From positions 6,926 to 60,295 of the forward strand of contig MU619340.1 of assembly GCA_025201805.1 (NCBI GenBank): a stretch of DNA of 53,370 bases, written 5' to 3'. Of this stretch, positions 12,799-25,547 are shown piece after piece. A program made the position numbers and the translations under genes. The notes under the pieces were generated by a model. It saw only the letters and a list, made by a program, of their open reading frames with translations, was not told the DNA's origin and searched no databases. This stretch comes from Parasitella parasitica. Taxonomy: Eukaryota > Mucoromycota > Mucoromycetes > Mucorales > Mucoraceae. Each line of letters begins with the position of its first letter. Within the stretch, counting starts at the first letter, position 1.

Positions 12799-13201
12799 TT
12801 ATACTCTATATTACTAAATAATTGATAACAGAATCCATCACCGAGTGAATATCACACTTCAAAATAACAACTGTGCTTTTTTCGCTACAATTTCCCATTG
12901 GATTAAATCCCAAGACCGTGTTAAATGGCTTACCAGACCTCATAGTTTCTATCTGGCTCAAATAATAGGTAACGAAAAGATACTCTTCGATATGAAAATA
13001 GCAAACAAGATAAATGTTTCAGTGATAATGAGGAAGATTGAGACTTGTTCATGTTGTGTCGTTGTTGTGTCGTTGTCGTTGTTGATGTTGATGTTGATGT
13101 GGGCGATATTAAATAACCGCTTCTTTTTAGGTAAGAGTCTACAACCAGTTTTTACTCTATTTCTTTTTTGTTTCACTGTATCTTAGTTTACTCAACAAAT
13201 C
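12468..13201. other. intergenic with (AT)n microsatellite
   Basis: An AT dinucleotide run lies at 12763-12794. Short open frames on both strands (for example 12845-13186) are hydrophobic or repetitive and look like chance. The 3' part should hold the NECAP promoter. Confidence 0.4.
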
Positions 13202-14219
13202 ATGGACGAAGACTACGAGAGCGTTTTGTTGATTATTCGAGAATGTTTTGGTATGAATTAAAGAAGCTTCACACACGGGGGAAAAAGAAAAAAATAGTAG
13301 AAAACTAATAGACAACTGCGTATAGTTTACAAGATCCCCCCTAGAACAGCAGCAAGAGGCTATAGGTTTGTTTTATTCGTTGGTTGGAACCAAAGAAAGC
13401 CCAACTTATGGTACCATCTATTACTAGAGCTGCAGAGTGGGGAGATCTCGGTACTTCCTTTCTATGGAAAGGCCGCTTAAGAATTATAAGTAAAGGAAAC
13501 AAGTGCGAAATCCGTATGGAGGACAATAGCACAGGTAAAACGAGAAAATGAAGAAAACAAAGAAACTCGAGATTGACTAGAAGCATTCAATCACGATAAA
13601 CCAATAGGAGAGGTATTTGCCATCTGTCCGTACGAGGTTCATTCAAACTCTGTGGAAGCTGTACTAGATTCTAGCCGTTATTTTGTACTCAAGATTGAAA
13701 GCGATGGTATGTTTGATTAGGAAGGAAGGATCGAAGCTGACATGAGAGTAACGGCATTTTGATAGGACGACATGCTTTTATTGGAATGGGTTTCCAGGAA
13801 CGGTCAGACGCCTTTGATTTCAATGTAACATTGCAAGATTTTGTAAAGTAAAGTGTGATGGTAACAATACTGCATAAACGCATATTAAGCATAATCGTGG
13901 ATTTCAGACAATTACGCGCAGAAAAGGAAGCAGTACAACGGGCAGCGCAGGCAGATACGACACCCAAAAAGGATTATAGTTTAAAAGAAGGTCAAACCAT
14001 CAATATTACGATTGGGAATGTTGGAGTAAGTTGTAATGTTTGTATGATAGTGTTGCCAGCTTTATTCATAGTGATTTCCAACAGGCAAAGAGGACAAGAC
14101 AAAAGCCAGCTAATAATTCAACAAACAGTGGTGGTATTGTACCGTTACTACCGCCACCGCCATCTGCTTCACAAGTTAAACAGCAGCAGCAGCAAAAGCA
14201 ACAACAGCCATTTTTTTAA
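13202..14219 (+). CDS. NECAP-type endocytic adaptor-associated protein
   Basis: Clathrin-coat accessory protein with the PH-like NECAP domain that binds the AP-2 adaptor during endocytosis. Seven exons: 13202-13250, 13326-13365, 13428-13534, 13608-13706, 13766-13847, 13908-14025 and 14085-14219, giving 209 residues (animal NECAPs about 260-275). The start [20 protein letters not shown] matches the EYESVL...YRIP family start. [46 protein letters not shown] and VTLQDF follow in the right order (residues ~30-135). The tail is Pro/Gln-rich and ends in PFF, short of the WVQF-type ear-binding motif of animal proteins. All introns are 60-75 nt with good splice sites. Identification is strong; the C-terminal motif difference is real in this sequence. 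Confidence 0.92.
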
Positions 14220-15040
14220 TTGTATCTCTGAGAAATGATCAATAAGAACGATCTTCGAATGACTTATATAATTAGTCTGTTGGACATGATAGGACGGGTG
14301 ATCGATTCATGAAAAGCTTTATACTGAGGTTTGCTATAACTCTTCTTTACTCAGTACCTAAAATTTAAAAAAATAAACTGTCTGTCGTGCCCAACACAAT
14401 ACTTGTTGCCTTGCTTCGGTCTCTGTAATCCCTATTCCCCTAGATCTCTCAATCTATGCTAGAATTCTTTTTTTTTTGTGGTGGGCAGGATAAATTTTGA
14501 ATCTGATAAATATAAAAAAAGTGAATATATCATACGTAAAAGGTAATAAATCAATCAAGGGAGCCATTTTCTTGTACCAAAGTTGGGTTTGTATCATTTC
14601 TTTTACCTTTGCTTCAGTTCAATCAATTCAGTCAGTTAAAAAAAATAGACACTAAGCATTCAAATCACCTCATATTGTGCCGTATATCGCTCGTTCCTCG
14701 AGAAAACGTCAATACATCTCTGTTGGTCGCAAACAGCTATCCCTTGGAAGAACCAACTGTTTCAAACCCTCTTGTTCTTGAGCATCAAAAGTTTGGACCC
14801 TCATGCTGCCAAAATTGCTAGACAGCCATATAAAACAAATTTCAATAATATGAGGTCTGACAACTCTACTATCAACAAGCTCCCAAAGAAAATCTTGAAG
14901 ATTTTCCTGATTATATATCTGTCACCACTGCATGATGCCAAGCAAAAGGCTAGAAAGCGCAAGCTATAAGGAAATATCAAAGGAAAAATAAAACAGTGGG
15001 GGCCTATACGAGTTCGTTGAATAGTTTAAAAAAAAAAGTA
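14220..15040. other. NECAP downstream region, no gene called
   Basis: Two overlapping short frames (14609-14821 and 14772-14969, +) have no recognised motif. They lie next to the coding-like debris at 15041-15850 and may belong to the same decayed gene. Confidence 0.35.
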
Positions 15041-15850
15041 ATGTCTAGTAAGTTGGAGCTGGCCGAAAATAGTTTCCAAACAGCCAAAGATCTGGACATT
15101 ACTTTTTCTATCCGAACTTTCACCATGGATATTCAAATGTAAAGAGATTGAGGAGGCTTGAATTGACCAAGTCTAGATTCTATGATACCACAGCAAGCAA
15201 AGAGCGACGCTTTACCGGCGCTTAGAGCCCATTTATGTTTGTCGGTGATCGTGGGCATGATTTTGGCACGGCTATGAAAGGCCACCAGCGCTTTGGTGGA
15301 TTCTGGGGGGGCGGGAAAGACACGCTGTAGACTAATGAAAGCAACTTGCTTTTTTTTTTTTTTTTTTTTCTAGAATCTCAGATTGCTATACCCTTACACC
15401 TGCCTCCGCAAGATTGATTCTTTTTCAAATCAAATCAGAAGGCCAATTTGCTATTGAAAATCATAAAATCGAAGTGCATTTACAAAAGAAATCGTACATG
15501 AATACACAAAGGTGTTGATTAGGATTATAACGCTAGTTAAGTACTATTACACTAACACTATTACTGTTATTACAGTGTTGAATTTAGATTCCCACACCAT
15601 TCATATGGATACCCAAATGAGATTTTTTCTGAAAGATCATAAAGGAGATGTTACATGTGTCTAATGATCCTCCAATTGAAGTGACATGTTTTGGTTGGAC
15701 AAGTGCAGCACTGTCACCAGAGACTATATTATTCAGAAAAAAAGAAAAACGGGATCGGCTGCATCCATTATGGCCAAGATAACAAAGTATATATTCCAGT
15801 GTTTCTGAACCATGTCTATTTATATTTTCAAGTCCAATGTAAAACCATAT
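15041..15850 (+). pseudogene. coding-like debris, unidentified
   Basis: Several stretches read like protein but are broken by stops and frame changes. Examples are SSKLELAENSFQTAKDLDIT at 15041, FMFVGDRGHDFGTAMKGHQR near 15230, IHMDTQMRFFLKDHKGDVTC near 15600 and TCFGWTSAALSPETILFRKK near 15690. One plausible intron (GTGTTG...CACTAAC...TTACAG, ~15512-15574) lies between two of them. I do not recognise the protein. It could be a decayed transposable-element gene, or a real gene with more introns than I could place. Confidence 0.35.
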
Positions 15851-16749
15851 CAGATCTTAATTTGCGATAAACGAGTTTTTGAGCATGTCGATTATATTGC
15901 ATTGTTTAGTCAAAGATATTGGTAACACTGAACCTTAAGCTTAAAAACAGGATACATAATAAATAATGGGCGGTAAGATTTCTATTGCTGTATAAGTAAC
16001 ACTGCACAAATTTCTTTGCATTCTAATTATGATAATTAAACTTGTTTATTATTTTTGTAAAGATATATGAACACAATAGCATTGGCGTGGCATTATAAGA
16101 TGGGCTGATGCTTTTTGATCCTCAACGGCTTGATGAAAAAGCGACAATCATGCCATTGCTTAAAAGCGCGCAGATTCTTTTTGCCTATTTATAGAGCCAG
16201 AAGACAAAGCAAATGTTGCTAAACGTTTGCCATAATAATAGCAAATCTTTAGGAAAACGACAAAAATTTGTTGTTAATTTTTGTTCACATGTGCCGCTAT
16301 TGTTTAGTAGTATATGAACATGAGTTCTCTTTGTAAAGTAGATTGCTACAGGTTTTCATCGTAAATATATAGTCTCTTTTTGAGGAGAAATCAGCTTCGT
16401 TGAATAAATAAGCAAGATATGTGTAACATGCAATTTACTGACGGTTACATATTTGAGAATTATTGCTAATGTCTTACAACACTTTAAGCATATTCAACAA
16501 CGAAAAATTATGGTGTGATGTTGATAACATATAGTATTCATGGGTAAAAAATACAAAAAGTGTTGAATTTAATAGATAATTTAGAAAAAAATAGGAAGGG
16601 GGAAAATACTATTATTACAATTAGGGTGAGATGGAGAATATTTCATTGTTAGTGGGATGGACCAAATCGGAATTAGATGTTGAGAGCTGTGCTGCATGAG
16701 AGTGAGAGTGCTTGAGAGGGAGAGCAAGATAGAGAGAGAGAGAGGGTAT
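15851..16749. other. intergenic, CotH 3' side
   Basis: AT-rich, no gene seen. A purine-rich (GA)n stretch lies at about 16698-16745, next to the CotH stop codon. Confidence 0.4.
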
Positions 16750-18692
16750 TTAGAGAGCAAGAACAGCAACAACAGCAGAGACACCAACTAATGCAATTGA
16801 AGTAGGAGAAACACGCAAACCAGCACTCTTGTCACCGTTAGATTGAGCAGCAGTGCTGGAACCGCTGCCAGCGGTTGAAGAGCTGGAAGTATCAGTCTTG
16901 TTGGAGCCACCGCCAGGGGTAATGGTGTTATTGTTGGCAGAAGCAGGAGGTCCAACAGGTTCAGTGACAACAGTGATGTTGAACTCCTTTGCAACAGCAT
17001 TAGATCTGTCTACAATCCATTGAACCAAGCCCCAAGCAGCGCCGCCACCATTAGCATTGGGAGCAGAAACACCCTGCCATAAGTTTTCAGTGACTTGAGC
17101 AAAGTTCCATCCAAAGTTGATACCAGGAGATTGTTGAGTAATAGAACGATCCCATTCAAGATCAGGCAAAAGGAAGTTGTGAAGAGCCAGCACACGGTTA
17201 GTGAGGGTGGCGTTGTTGAAGAGGACACGGACAGTCTCTGTCAAGTACTTTTCAAAGGCGGCCTTCTTGTCAGGATTTTCCAAGAGACGGTTCGCCATGA
17301 TTCCACCGGGATAACGAGCAGGATAGTCTTTGTAGGAGACAGAGGTGAATTGCATGCCCTCAGGGACATCAAGATTGACGCCAAAGGTGGCATCATAATC
17401 CTGGCCCAAATAGTACCATTTGTTGGTTTCAGCTTCTTTGTAAGCACCGTCGTTAGTTTGGGCCATCCAGTAACCATCCCAATGACCAGCCAAGTATTCC
17501 ATGACCATGAAGCGCAGGAAATGGTCAGTGTCGAATTGGTTGTCAAAGGCGGCAAGGGCAGTATTGTCAGCAACGTTGGTCTCATTGAATGCTTTACACA
17601 GAGGGTCAAGTGCTTCATAACCTTGAGAATTTGCTTTGTTAGAAGCCCAAGAAGAATAGCCGTCGAGGTTTCCTGGGTGGTAGAGGAAATCAGCTCCAGA
17701 TTGACCATCGTACAGCAAGCCTTGGTTAGCGGGGGCCTTGCCACCATAGAACATGGCATTGATGTAAGAGAACTCAGTGATATCATCCAGCATGTTGAAA
17801 GTACCAAAGAACTCGCCATTGATAAAGAGTCTGATCATATTGGCTTCATTAGCATATGTGCCTAGAGCATGCAGGACATCGGTATAAAGACGCTCACGGA
17901 TTTGAGTAGGGTCTTCTTCCATGTGACGAAGCTTGAAGAAGTTGCGGTTACCGAGCATATCGCTGCCATTGAGTGCCCAGTTCCAAGACTGTTTGGCGTT
18001 GTTCTTGCTCTTTCCAGCACCGTGAACACCGAAGGTTACATTTTGGAAAGTGTTGGCGTAGTCAGCGCCGACAAAGGTAAGCGTACCTTGGATCTTGTCC
18101 TTGGGGACATTCTTTACCAAGTTGCTTACTTGAGAAGCTTCTCCAGTGAAAAACACACTGGGGATATAGTTTTCATCGAAAATAGCAGGCTTGGCGCCCT
18201 TTCGAGTCCATTGAGGCTATCGTACGACATGTATTATTAGTACGTCTGTAGGAGCTTAAATATACATGTCGGATGCTTACATCTTTCTCAATGGGCCATG
18301 GTAACTTGGGAATATTGGCATAAGTTACAGAGCGGTTGTGGAAGTCGTTGAGAGTGGAGACTTTGGTACTGTCAAGAGCACGACTGAAGGCTTCCTCGGT
18401 GCCGCCGACAACATACTAGCATACGAAAAAAAAAAAATGGGTTAGAAAAGACAGAACATTGACATCGAGAGCCTCAATGGTCACGCACCTTATAGTCTTT
18501 GGCAGAGCCGACTTCGGCTTCGCCACTAAAGTAAGGGACATTGGGATCAGCAGCTGTGAGAGCGATCTGCTGGCCATTGACGGAAACCTTCACATCAGTT
18601 GCTGAAGGCGCAATGACGTTGAATTTGACGGTGGCTGCTTGGGCTACAGCAAGCAAAAGCGATGAAGAAATAAGGGCGAGTGACAGTTTCAT
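16750..18692 (-). CDS. CotH-family secreted kinase-like protein, GPI-anchored
   Basis: Member of the CotH family (bacterial spore-coat CotH; expanded in Mucorales as cell-surface proteins). Three exons on the minus strand: 18489-18692, 18281-18415 and 16750-18216, giving 601 residues. An N-terminal signal peptide (MKLSLALISSSLLLAVAQA) leads into the family's usual beta-rich N domain. The central CotH domain carries LRLFINGEFFG-like, MLDDITEFSY and NDGAYKEAETNKWYYL followed by GQDYDATFG, the Asp-rich block typical of the family's active site. The tail is Ser/Thr/Asn-rich (residues ~540-580) and ends in a hydrophobic segment SIALVGVSAVVAVLAL, a GPI-attachment signal. Some Mucorales CotH proteins act in host-cell invasion; whether this one does cannot be told from sequence. 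It is divergent from SGF29 with a 523-bp shared upstream region. A long antisense frame (17095-17865) is a shadow. Confidence 0.92.
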
Positions 18693-19215
18693 ATTTTCAG
18701 ATGTAAAGTAAAGGAAAGTATATTGCTAGAAAATATATAAACTTGAGAAGAAAAGAGAGGAGATCCAGAGATTCGATTTCTTTATATAAGCAAGTTAAAG
18801 TTGCGGAACATTGAGTAGCAGGGTTATATTTATAGGAGTCATGTCGCATCCAATTCCATAGGAGGCAATTTCGTAAATCAGTGTAACAAAAACCTAAATA
18901 AGATAAAAAAGGGGACACACATATAGTTTTGTGTACTCCCCCCCCCCTTTTTTCACACTAAAAAAACTCATGTGTATCTTTTGTGTCTAAAAAGGAGAAC
19001 CAAGAAGAATCCATTGTGCCATCGCGTTTGCCTGTAAATTATTGTGAATTTCCCATTTGGAAACGACAGCAATCTATTTTTGAACGTGATAATAATAACA
19101 TTTACACGGAATTTTAATCAAGTCTTAAAAACGTCTGTCGATAATAACACATTTGGCTAGTAAATTTTTTTGTTATTATTGTTTGTTAATACTTTTTCCG
19201 TTTTAACACTGCAAA
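18693..19215. promoter_or_regulatory. shared divergent promoter, CotH and SGF29
   Basis: On the minus strand a TATA box (TATATAAAG, about 18778-18787) sits ~90 bp upstream of the CotH start, a reasonable distance for a regulated gene. A C9 tract followed by T6 lies at ~18940-18955. No TATA is obvious on the SGF29 side. Confidence 0.45.
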
Positions 19216-20341
19216 ATGGAACGTAAATCACGCTCATCGCGAACCCAGGACGACGGTGCAGCAGAAGAGTTCAGCCTGTGGAAGCATATTTGTGCATCGC
19301 TCTTAAAATTAGAAGGAATCCAAAAAGAAGAAGAAACAATTATTAATAGCATCAATAAAATTCAAGTATCAGTTGATTTTGAGCAAGGTATTACTAGCTT
19401 AATACATCAGAAATTAAAAGACAACTACAAACGTGGAATTGAATTGACAACGAGCGAGCAAAAGTAAGGCGGTTTTTTTTTTTCGAGCAGATTGTATCAT
19501 ACATGCTTAGCTTGTAAACAGGACCATCCAAGATATCATTGAGAAAATATCTGTGTTGGTTGCATTACGAGACAATAACGACCAAGGTAAATTATACTAG
19601 CACAATAATTGCTACACGAGTCATATTGCTGATTCCTTAATTTAGATCAGAAAAGGAAGAAGAGAAAAACAGAAACGGAAAAGTAGACATCAGAAATGCA
19701 AGAAAAACGAGTTTTTTTTTTTTTTTTTTTAACGATGTTATTACTGTAGAGCAGGCGGAAACCACATTTTTGTAAAGGGAACTACGGTAAATTGAGACTC
19801 ACGAACCTTAATTTTCTTTGCAATTCGTTAAAAATATGTTTGTGTAGGTTGCCGCAAGACAGCCAAAGGAGAAGGACAAGAGCGAGGAATGGATTTTGGC
19901 AGTGGTTCTTCAGTATTATGCGGATAAAAACAAGTATCAGGTGGAGGATGTAGATCAGGACGATTATGGAGAGAAGCAGTAAGGCCATATAATTAATATA
20001 AAGCAGGATTTATATGGCTAAATAATACACAGACGCTACATGCTCTCTCCACGTTATGTGATTCCAGTTTTGAGTTCGGAGGCTGCAAAAGCATCGCCAG
20101 AGATTCCTGCCCAACAGGATGTGTTGGCGCTGTACCCAGGTACAACTTGTTTCTATAAAGCAACGGTTATTGCTCCTCCAAGCAAGGTAATGGCTATAAA
20201 GTACGACAGCGCAATTTGCCTAATTAGCATTCCTAATAGGGCAAAGACATTAAGAATTATCGAGTGCAATTTGAAGATGACAACGACGAGGTTAAATATG
20301 TCATGCCAGAACATGTATTGGAAATGCCTAAAATAAAATGA
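19216..20341 (+). CDS. SGF29: SAGA-associated factor 29 (tandem Tudor)
   Basis: Histone H3K4me reader of the SAGA/ADA acetyltransferase complexes, acting in the nucleus. Six exons: 19216-19463, 19522-19586, 19651-19682, 19848-19978, 20033-20186 and 20240-20341, giving 243 residues. Residues ~10-105 are a helical coiled-coil region; a short Lys/Glu-rich linker follows. The first Tudor domain starts at EEWILAVVLQYYADKNKYQV and the second contains VLALYPGTTCFYKATVIAPP and YRVQFEDDND, the strong family signatures. Exon 3 is only 32 nt. Its borders are the least certain: the alternative acceptor at 19645 puts a stop in frame, whereas the acceptor at 19650 with a donor at 19683 keeps the frame open. 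Confidence 0.88.
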
Positions 20342-23300
20342 TGCTGGAGACGCAGGCCGTCTTGGTTTTTTTTATTTTTATTTTTTTCATGTAATACTAT
20401 AATAAAATATACAATCTACCCATACATGCGTGGCCCCAGGTGCTGTATATCATCGAGGAACTTGTTATAGGCATGATACATTATTCAAACAAACATCGGC
20501 TGTTTACATGTTGCAGCCCTCCTTATTATATGTATTTTGCTTTGACATTCTAGCTGAACCCTTAAAATCCAATCAGATGCTATATACCATACTGTTCTCG
20601 AATACAGTTTAGTCTATTAAACACTGTACTTGAACCTGCATGTATCAATGTACTGACCATCATATATATTTGGATACAATTGGTCTACTGAAAGGAAAAT
20701 GCCATGTATATGTACATGGACACAGAGGGACTTCTCGGTGCTCTCTCTTTTCTATTTGGCTTAGGGCACGTGCGGTCAGCAGAAGCATTTCACGTAAAAA
20801 TAGTACGCAGCCATTCAGAAAACAAACATATGGCCAACAGTGTGGCTGATTTTGATTCTATACAATGATCCGCACAAATATGATGCATATAAGCTATGGA
20901 AATTTGACCGAAAACATCAAGGGTCGATAGATCGTCACTGTGGGTGCTTGACATACATCAGTTTCTGAATTGATCATCATTATCTTGTATATGTAAATGA
21001 ACAATAACTTGCATCTAAAATACGTAATGGGGGGAGCAAACAACAAATGCAAAAAAGGGCTTAATGTTTCATTACGATTGCATCGCGTTCATCCAATTTT
21101 TGACATATGTAAACACAAATAAGCCCAAATTTGCGCATTGTTTACATGAGTGCACTCACATGCCCTCAGGCGTCAGCTACTATTACGCCAATGGTTCATT
21201 GCAGCCACAAAAAAATTCCTGTTTGGATCGAGCTTTTTATAACTTTCTTGGCTGACAACAGAAAACAACGCCAAAAAATGTACAATCATCCTATCTATCA
21301 TACGTGTATTTGCTGTCACTGTTCCGTGCTTCTGCAAAACCTAAATATACACAATGAAGCCTAATTTGGAGTGTGTATCCTAAAATACACTATTTTGAAT
21401 ATATGACCACGACAATAACAACTGAGTTGGTGGCTACAATTTTGAATCAGTAATGCATTTATCACAATGAATTTAATTTCTTTTTTTTTTTTCGACACTA
21501 AATAAGCGCAGTTGGGATATACGACTCAAATATTATCATAATTATACCAAAAAATTGAAACTAATAAAAACGAATTAAGCAGAACAATAAAAAGTTATTA
21601 GTTTGGCTAATTGATTGCGAAAAGCATATTAGTGATTTGGCCAAATATTTCATCTCTTTTTACTATTTGAGGGCAAGCAGTGTATTACATGTAGATTTCC
21701 ATAATCGTAGTAATCGATAACAATGCGTTAGATTGCTTATTTTTCATGCTTCGAAAACTTCCTTGCTTTGTCCAAATAGCAGTTTAATAAGTGCAGTAGT
21801 AAAATTAGCTCGGTAAAATTTGTGTTGCAATTTTTCAATGATTACAATGGTGGCAAATAAGCAAAATGATGCAGCAATGATGTCTTACAGCCACTGGACT
21901 ACATCATATAACATGTGAAAGAGATAGAGCTGAAACCGTAAATATTCATTCAAAAGACACAAAAATGGCTATTACTCAAAGAAAAAAGGAATAGTAGATC
22001 AAATTAGCAGATTAATTGCTTTGACTACAAATTAATGTTACATCAGATTACGTGCATTCTCTAACAAATTCTAAATGAACCTAGCTAAAAACTGGCCTAA
22101 AGATCAGCTACAGAATAAACTGTTGCGAGAGAATCTGTAATTTTAGTGTACTTTGAGATATCATACACCTAGTTCAAATTCTATGAGCCTTTGTAACGGA
22201 AATTGAGAGAAAAACAGCGTATAGATAGCTCTGCGTTAAGTCTAAGAAATGGTACTCGTATATGCTGAGTAGTTTTCAAGATTTCTGATATGAATAAAAG
22301 TATCGTAAACACCATTATCTTAATTTTTTGTCATGATGCTTAATGGGAGAGTGCAAAACGCTCTACATTTCCAATAACTTTCATTTCTAAAGCTACTAAC
22401 GACATTTTATCAAGATAATCTATGTAAAGTGTATGCTTTCTTTTTCATTCAAACAAATATTTATTTGGGATATCATATGCTACTACTAGATACTACGGAA
22501 GATGCTACTAACTCTGTGTATATATTGATTGTTAATCGAGGAGCTCTTAGCAATTTAGGATAACAAAAGCAAAAACGCTCCCAACACATGACACACAAAC
22601 ATGAACAAAAGTCTATAGGAGATAAAGAAGTTTAAATTTCCAAGGTTAGTATATACGATGTAAATGAATTAGATTAGTGAATGTAATTTCAAATTCATCA
22701 CTATTAGTTATATTATACAAAGATACATTAGTATCTAATGGTAGTTCTATTTACTAAACAATGCAATGCTCATGTATGTGTCTTTTTTGATTATTCATAG
22801 CATGAATCAGAAGTATACAGCCCCATTCCCATCCATATGTGTATACTAGACAGGATTGAAGGTGTGTATATATGATATATACACAAAACTACCTCCTAGA
22901 TGATGGTTCAACCAAGAACATGCAACCCTTCCAATATGCATTGTGTGTACATGACAATTTCCACTTCCAGGGAAAGGGGTTGTTTTTGTGACGACAAGAG
23001 CAGTTGATGATCTGCAAAACTATGTAGTACACAAATATGCAAGGGTGAACTGGTAGCAATATAGTTAAGATTGACATTTACGTTTGCTTCAATCACGTTG
23101 CAAAATTATTGGTTTAAATGTGCCTTATTGCAAAATATCATACATATATACTGAGGAGCAGATAGTAAGAGAGACAGATAGAGGGAGTATCTAGACTAGC
23201 AAAGAAAGGAGATACCATATCATTTTTGAACAAAATGACAGTTGTGTTTTGTATACGTTTGACGGTGGATGAAGTTGGGTAATTAATGTGCTCCGTATAA

Positions 23301-23942
23301 AAATAAAGAGCATGGAATATGGCAATGATTGAGTTATGTGGTTGCCTATGTATCGTAGTTCTTGGCCCCACATTTTCAATAGATTGTCCCAACTATATGT
23401 GCGTAAAGCCATGCCACTTATTGTTACACCTGAACATGACACTCGATTATCATGGACGTTCACAACAACAGCTCCTTCTCTTCCAGTTCCCAAACATGGC
23501 ATTGGTAATTATTGTACCCGACAAATAAGAGGTGCCAGAGATTGAAAATACCACCGAATGATTCCACTAAACACCTTGCTCATGCGTGAATATTTAAAGC
23601 TCTCGGTCGGCTCGAATATCAAATAACCGGCAACTGGCGCCTTTAAAACACTGTACCGATAGTATTGCCTTAATCATCAAGTCGCTCCAATGTGTTAAGC
23701 TTGAGGGCAGATCTTAAATCTAAGTGTGATCTTCTCAATAAATGTTGACTGTCCATGCTATGATTAGCTAGGCTGATGTATTTTGTTGTAAAGGAATCTT
23801 TGTAGAACGCCTTAAAGCTCTCGCTATTGCTTGCGTATGTCGTCTTCAGCTGGGGATTTAAATGGATGATAAAGTTCACCTTATCTGCATAAATAACAGG
23901 ACACCGTACCTAACACACTATATTCCTTATGCCGTATCTTTA
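20342..23942. other. 3.6-kb gene-poor region
   Basis: Only short frames (longest 103 codons, 23191-23502, minus) with no recognised motif, and several overlap on opposite strands. The 103-codon frame reads smoothly (for example [20 protein letters not shown]) and could be an exon or transposon fragment, but I cannot place splice partners. A 23-bp palindrome lies at 22863-22885. Nothing else stands out. Confidence 0.4.
22863..22885. repeat. 23-bp perfect palindrome
   Basis: TGTGTATATAT and its exact reverse complement are separated by one G. It lies in gene-poor DNA, so a terminator or operator role is not supported. Confidence 0.8.
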
Positions 23943-24012
23943 ACGCTTTTGATAGAACCCAATTTGCACTTTTTGACTCTACCAGTCTGCGCATTTGACT
24001 ATACCAAATTGC
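23943..24012 (+). repeat. left inverted end with ~22-bp iterons
   Basis: Units starting ACGCTTTTGATAGAAC, TTGCACTTTTTGACTCTACC, CTGCGCATTTGACTATACCA and TTGCGCTTTTTG follow each other at ~22-bp steps. Reverse-complement partner at 27350-27418. Confidence 0.7.
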
Positions 24013-24236
24013 GCTTTTTGTATGTAAATAGAGATTCTCCCCTCCCCTATCAGATACATTTAAAAATATGACTTATCCCAAAACATAAATAAAATAGCTT
24101 TTTGTTCTCACAGAGGTAGTTCAGTAGTGTTTTAGTAAATCTACATTATTGTTGGCTTAGTGTCTATTTTTTTTTTTTTTGCTATCGATTGTCAGGTAGT
24201 CCCAAATAACAGGTACACATGGGAAGAGGGTCATTA

Positions 24237-25547
24237 CTATCGAATTTTCAATTTCTTGTTAGACGATGCTCTTGTTGCGGTGGAGGCTGTTTCTGTCGAG
24301 CTAGAGGTTACTGGCATTGGGGGAGGAGGTACGTTCAATAAACAGGTGTCCAATTCTAGAGAGGTTTTGTCAGATGCGTTTACCAAAGTCATGCCTTCAA
24401 CAACAATTTGGCGACAAGCCCAGGCGGAGTAGATTGCAGGAATTACTGAGCTAAATTGAGAGATGTGCGAACCAATGCTGATAGCTTTGTTAGAATTGAC
24501 ACGAGAAATATACATAGTAGGTCTATCCGATGTAATCATATGGCTATTGAGGCCACTGTGTATAAAGCCTACGGTTCTCAATTGTTCGTACTGCAGCTGG
24601 TCAATCTTCAACACTACTTTATAGAGTCTATCGAGCATATCCTTGAGCGCACGCGGAAGCTTATACATTCTTTCATGTAAATATTTTGTGCCAACACTAC
24701 CAATGTCTTTAATGCCTGCTTCACTACCACCGAATTCCAGAGCTTGTGAATGATCGGCTATGTTTTGTCGAAAAATCATATCAAGTCTGTGCCCAAATTG
24801 CATATAATCCATTGTTTCGAGCGATGAGATGTGTCTATTAGCATTTTTTCGTTTCCGACTTGAGTGGCTCACAGATTCACCGGTTACAGCACCAATGTCT
24901 TTTAAAGCATCAAATCCAGTCTCTATCATTGACCAAATGTGAGACTGATACCAAGATTCAAGATGAGGCTTTTTCATATTTCCAGCTTCATATTGTCTGG
25001 GTATAGAATAAATGACATGATTAATCCAGTCTTTGTCAGGATTATAATCATCAAATATGTTGAGCTTTCAATGTACGTCGAATATCTTCAGTGTCGTTTT
25101 TGTTGTATGCCATAAGGTGTTCTTTTAACTCGGAAGTCATCAAAGAAAGTTCTTTTTTATCAATTGTTCGTATTTCTTGTAATTCTGCTGGAGTGAAGAC
25201 GTTAAATATTGTATAGTTGTTGTCCTCTGGATCCATTATGAGAGATTTACTTTGATGATCGTGATTACATTGTAAACCAAACATGTACAGCTCATCATCT
25301 ACGCATTTTCCAGTAGACAAAATCCATTTCTTAGCAGGGTCCAGTTTATGTACATGTCTTCGAGAGCGAAAGACTCTGATGCCTCTCCGTTGCTGCCACT
25401 ACTGGGTGAGGGCGCTGCTGCCACGCTGTTGCTGTTGCTGCTGGATGATGGCGCTTCTACCACTCTGTCACTGCTGGATGAGCTGTTAAAATAATCTTCC
25501 TCAATCATTGAAATTTCTCCCTCCGTTATTTGTTTTTTCAATTGCAC
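24237..25547 (-). pseudogene. Mucorales-type multicopy protein, frameshifted
   Basis: Three consecutive minus-strand frames make up one protein: 25547 to ~25345, ~25345 to ~25062, then ~25062 to 24237, joined by two single-base frame changes without usable splice sites. The first part is Ser-rich. The second contains DPAKKWILSTGKCVDD and FTPAELQEI. The third contains DKDWINHVIYSIPRQYE, RLDMIFRQ, LEFGGSEAG, LPRALKDMLDRLY and FIHSGLNSHM. From memory, unsearched, similar proteins are repeated many times in Mucorales genomes without a known function. The Asp in RLDMIF and the Glu in LEFGG, with a Lys/helix after them, resemble the spacing of PD-(D/E)XK nucleases; this is inference. It ends in a basic NKKLKIR tail. 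Confidence 0.55.

Noticed and set aside
17095-17865. 256-codon plus-strand open frame
   Set aside because: It is antisense to the CotH coding exon, which has clear domains, a signal peptide and a GPI signal.
19646-19686. SGF29 exon starting at 19646
   Set aside because: It reads DQKRKKRK, attractive as a nuclear signal, but meets an in-frame TAG and cannot be joined in phase to the Tudor exon with a normal acceptor.
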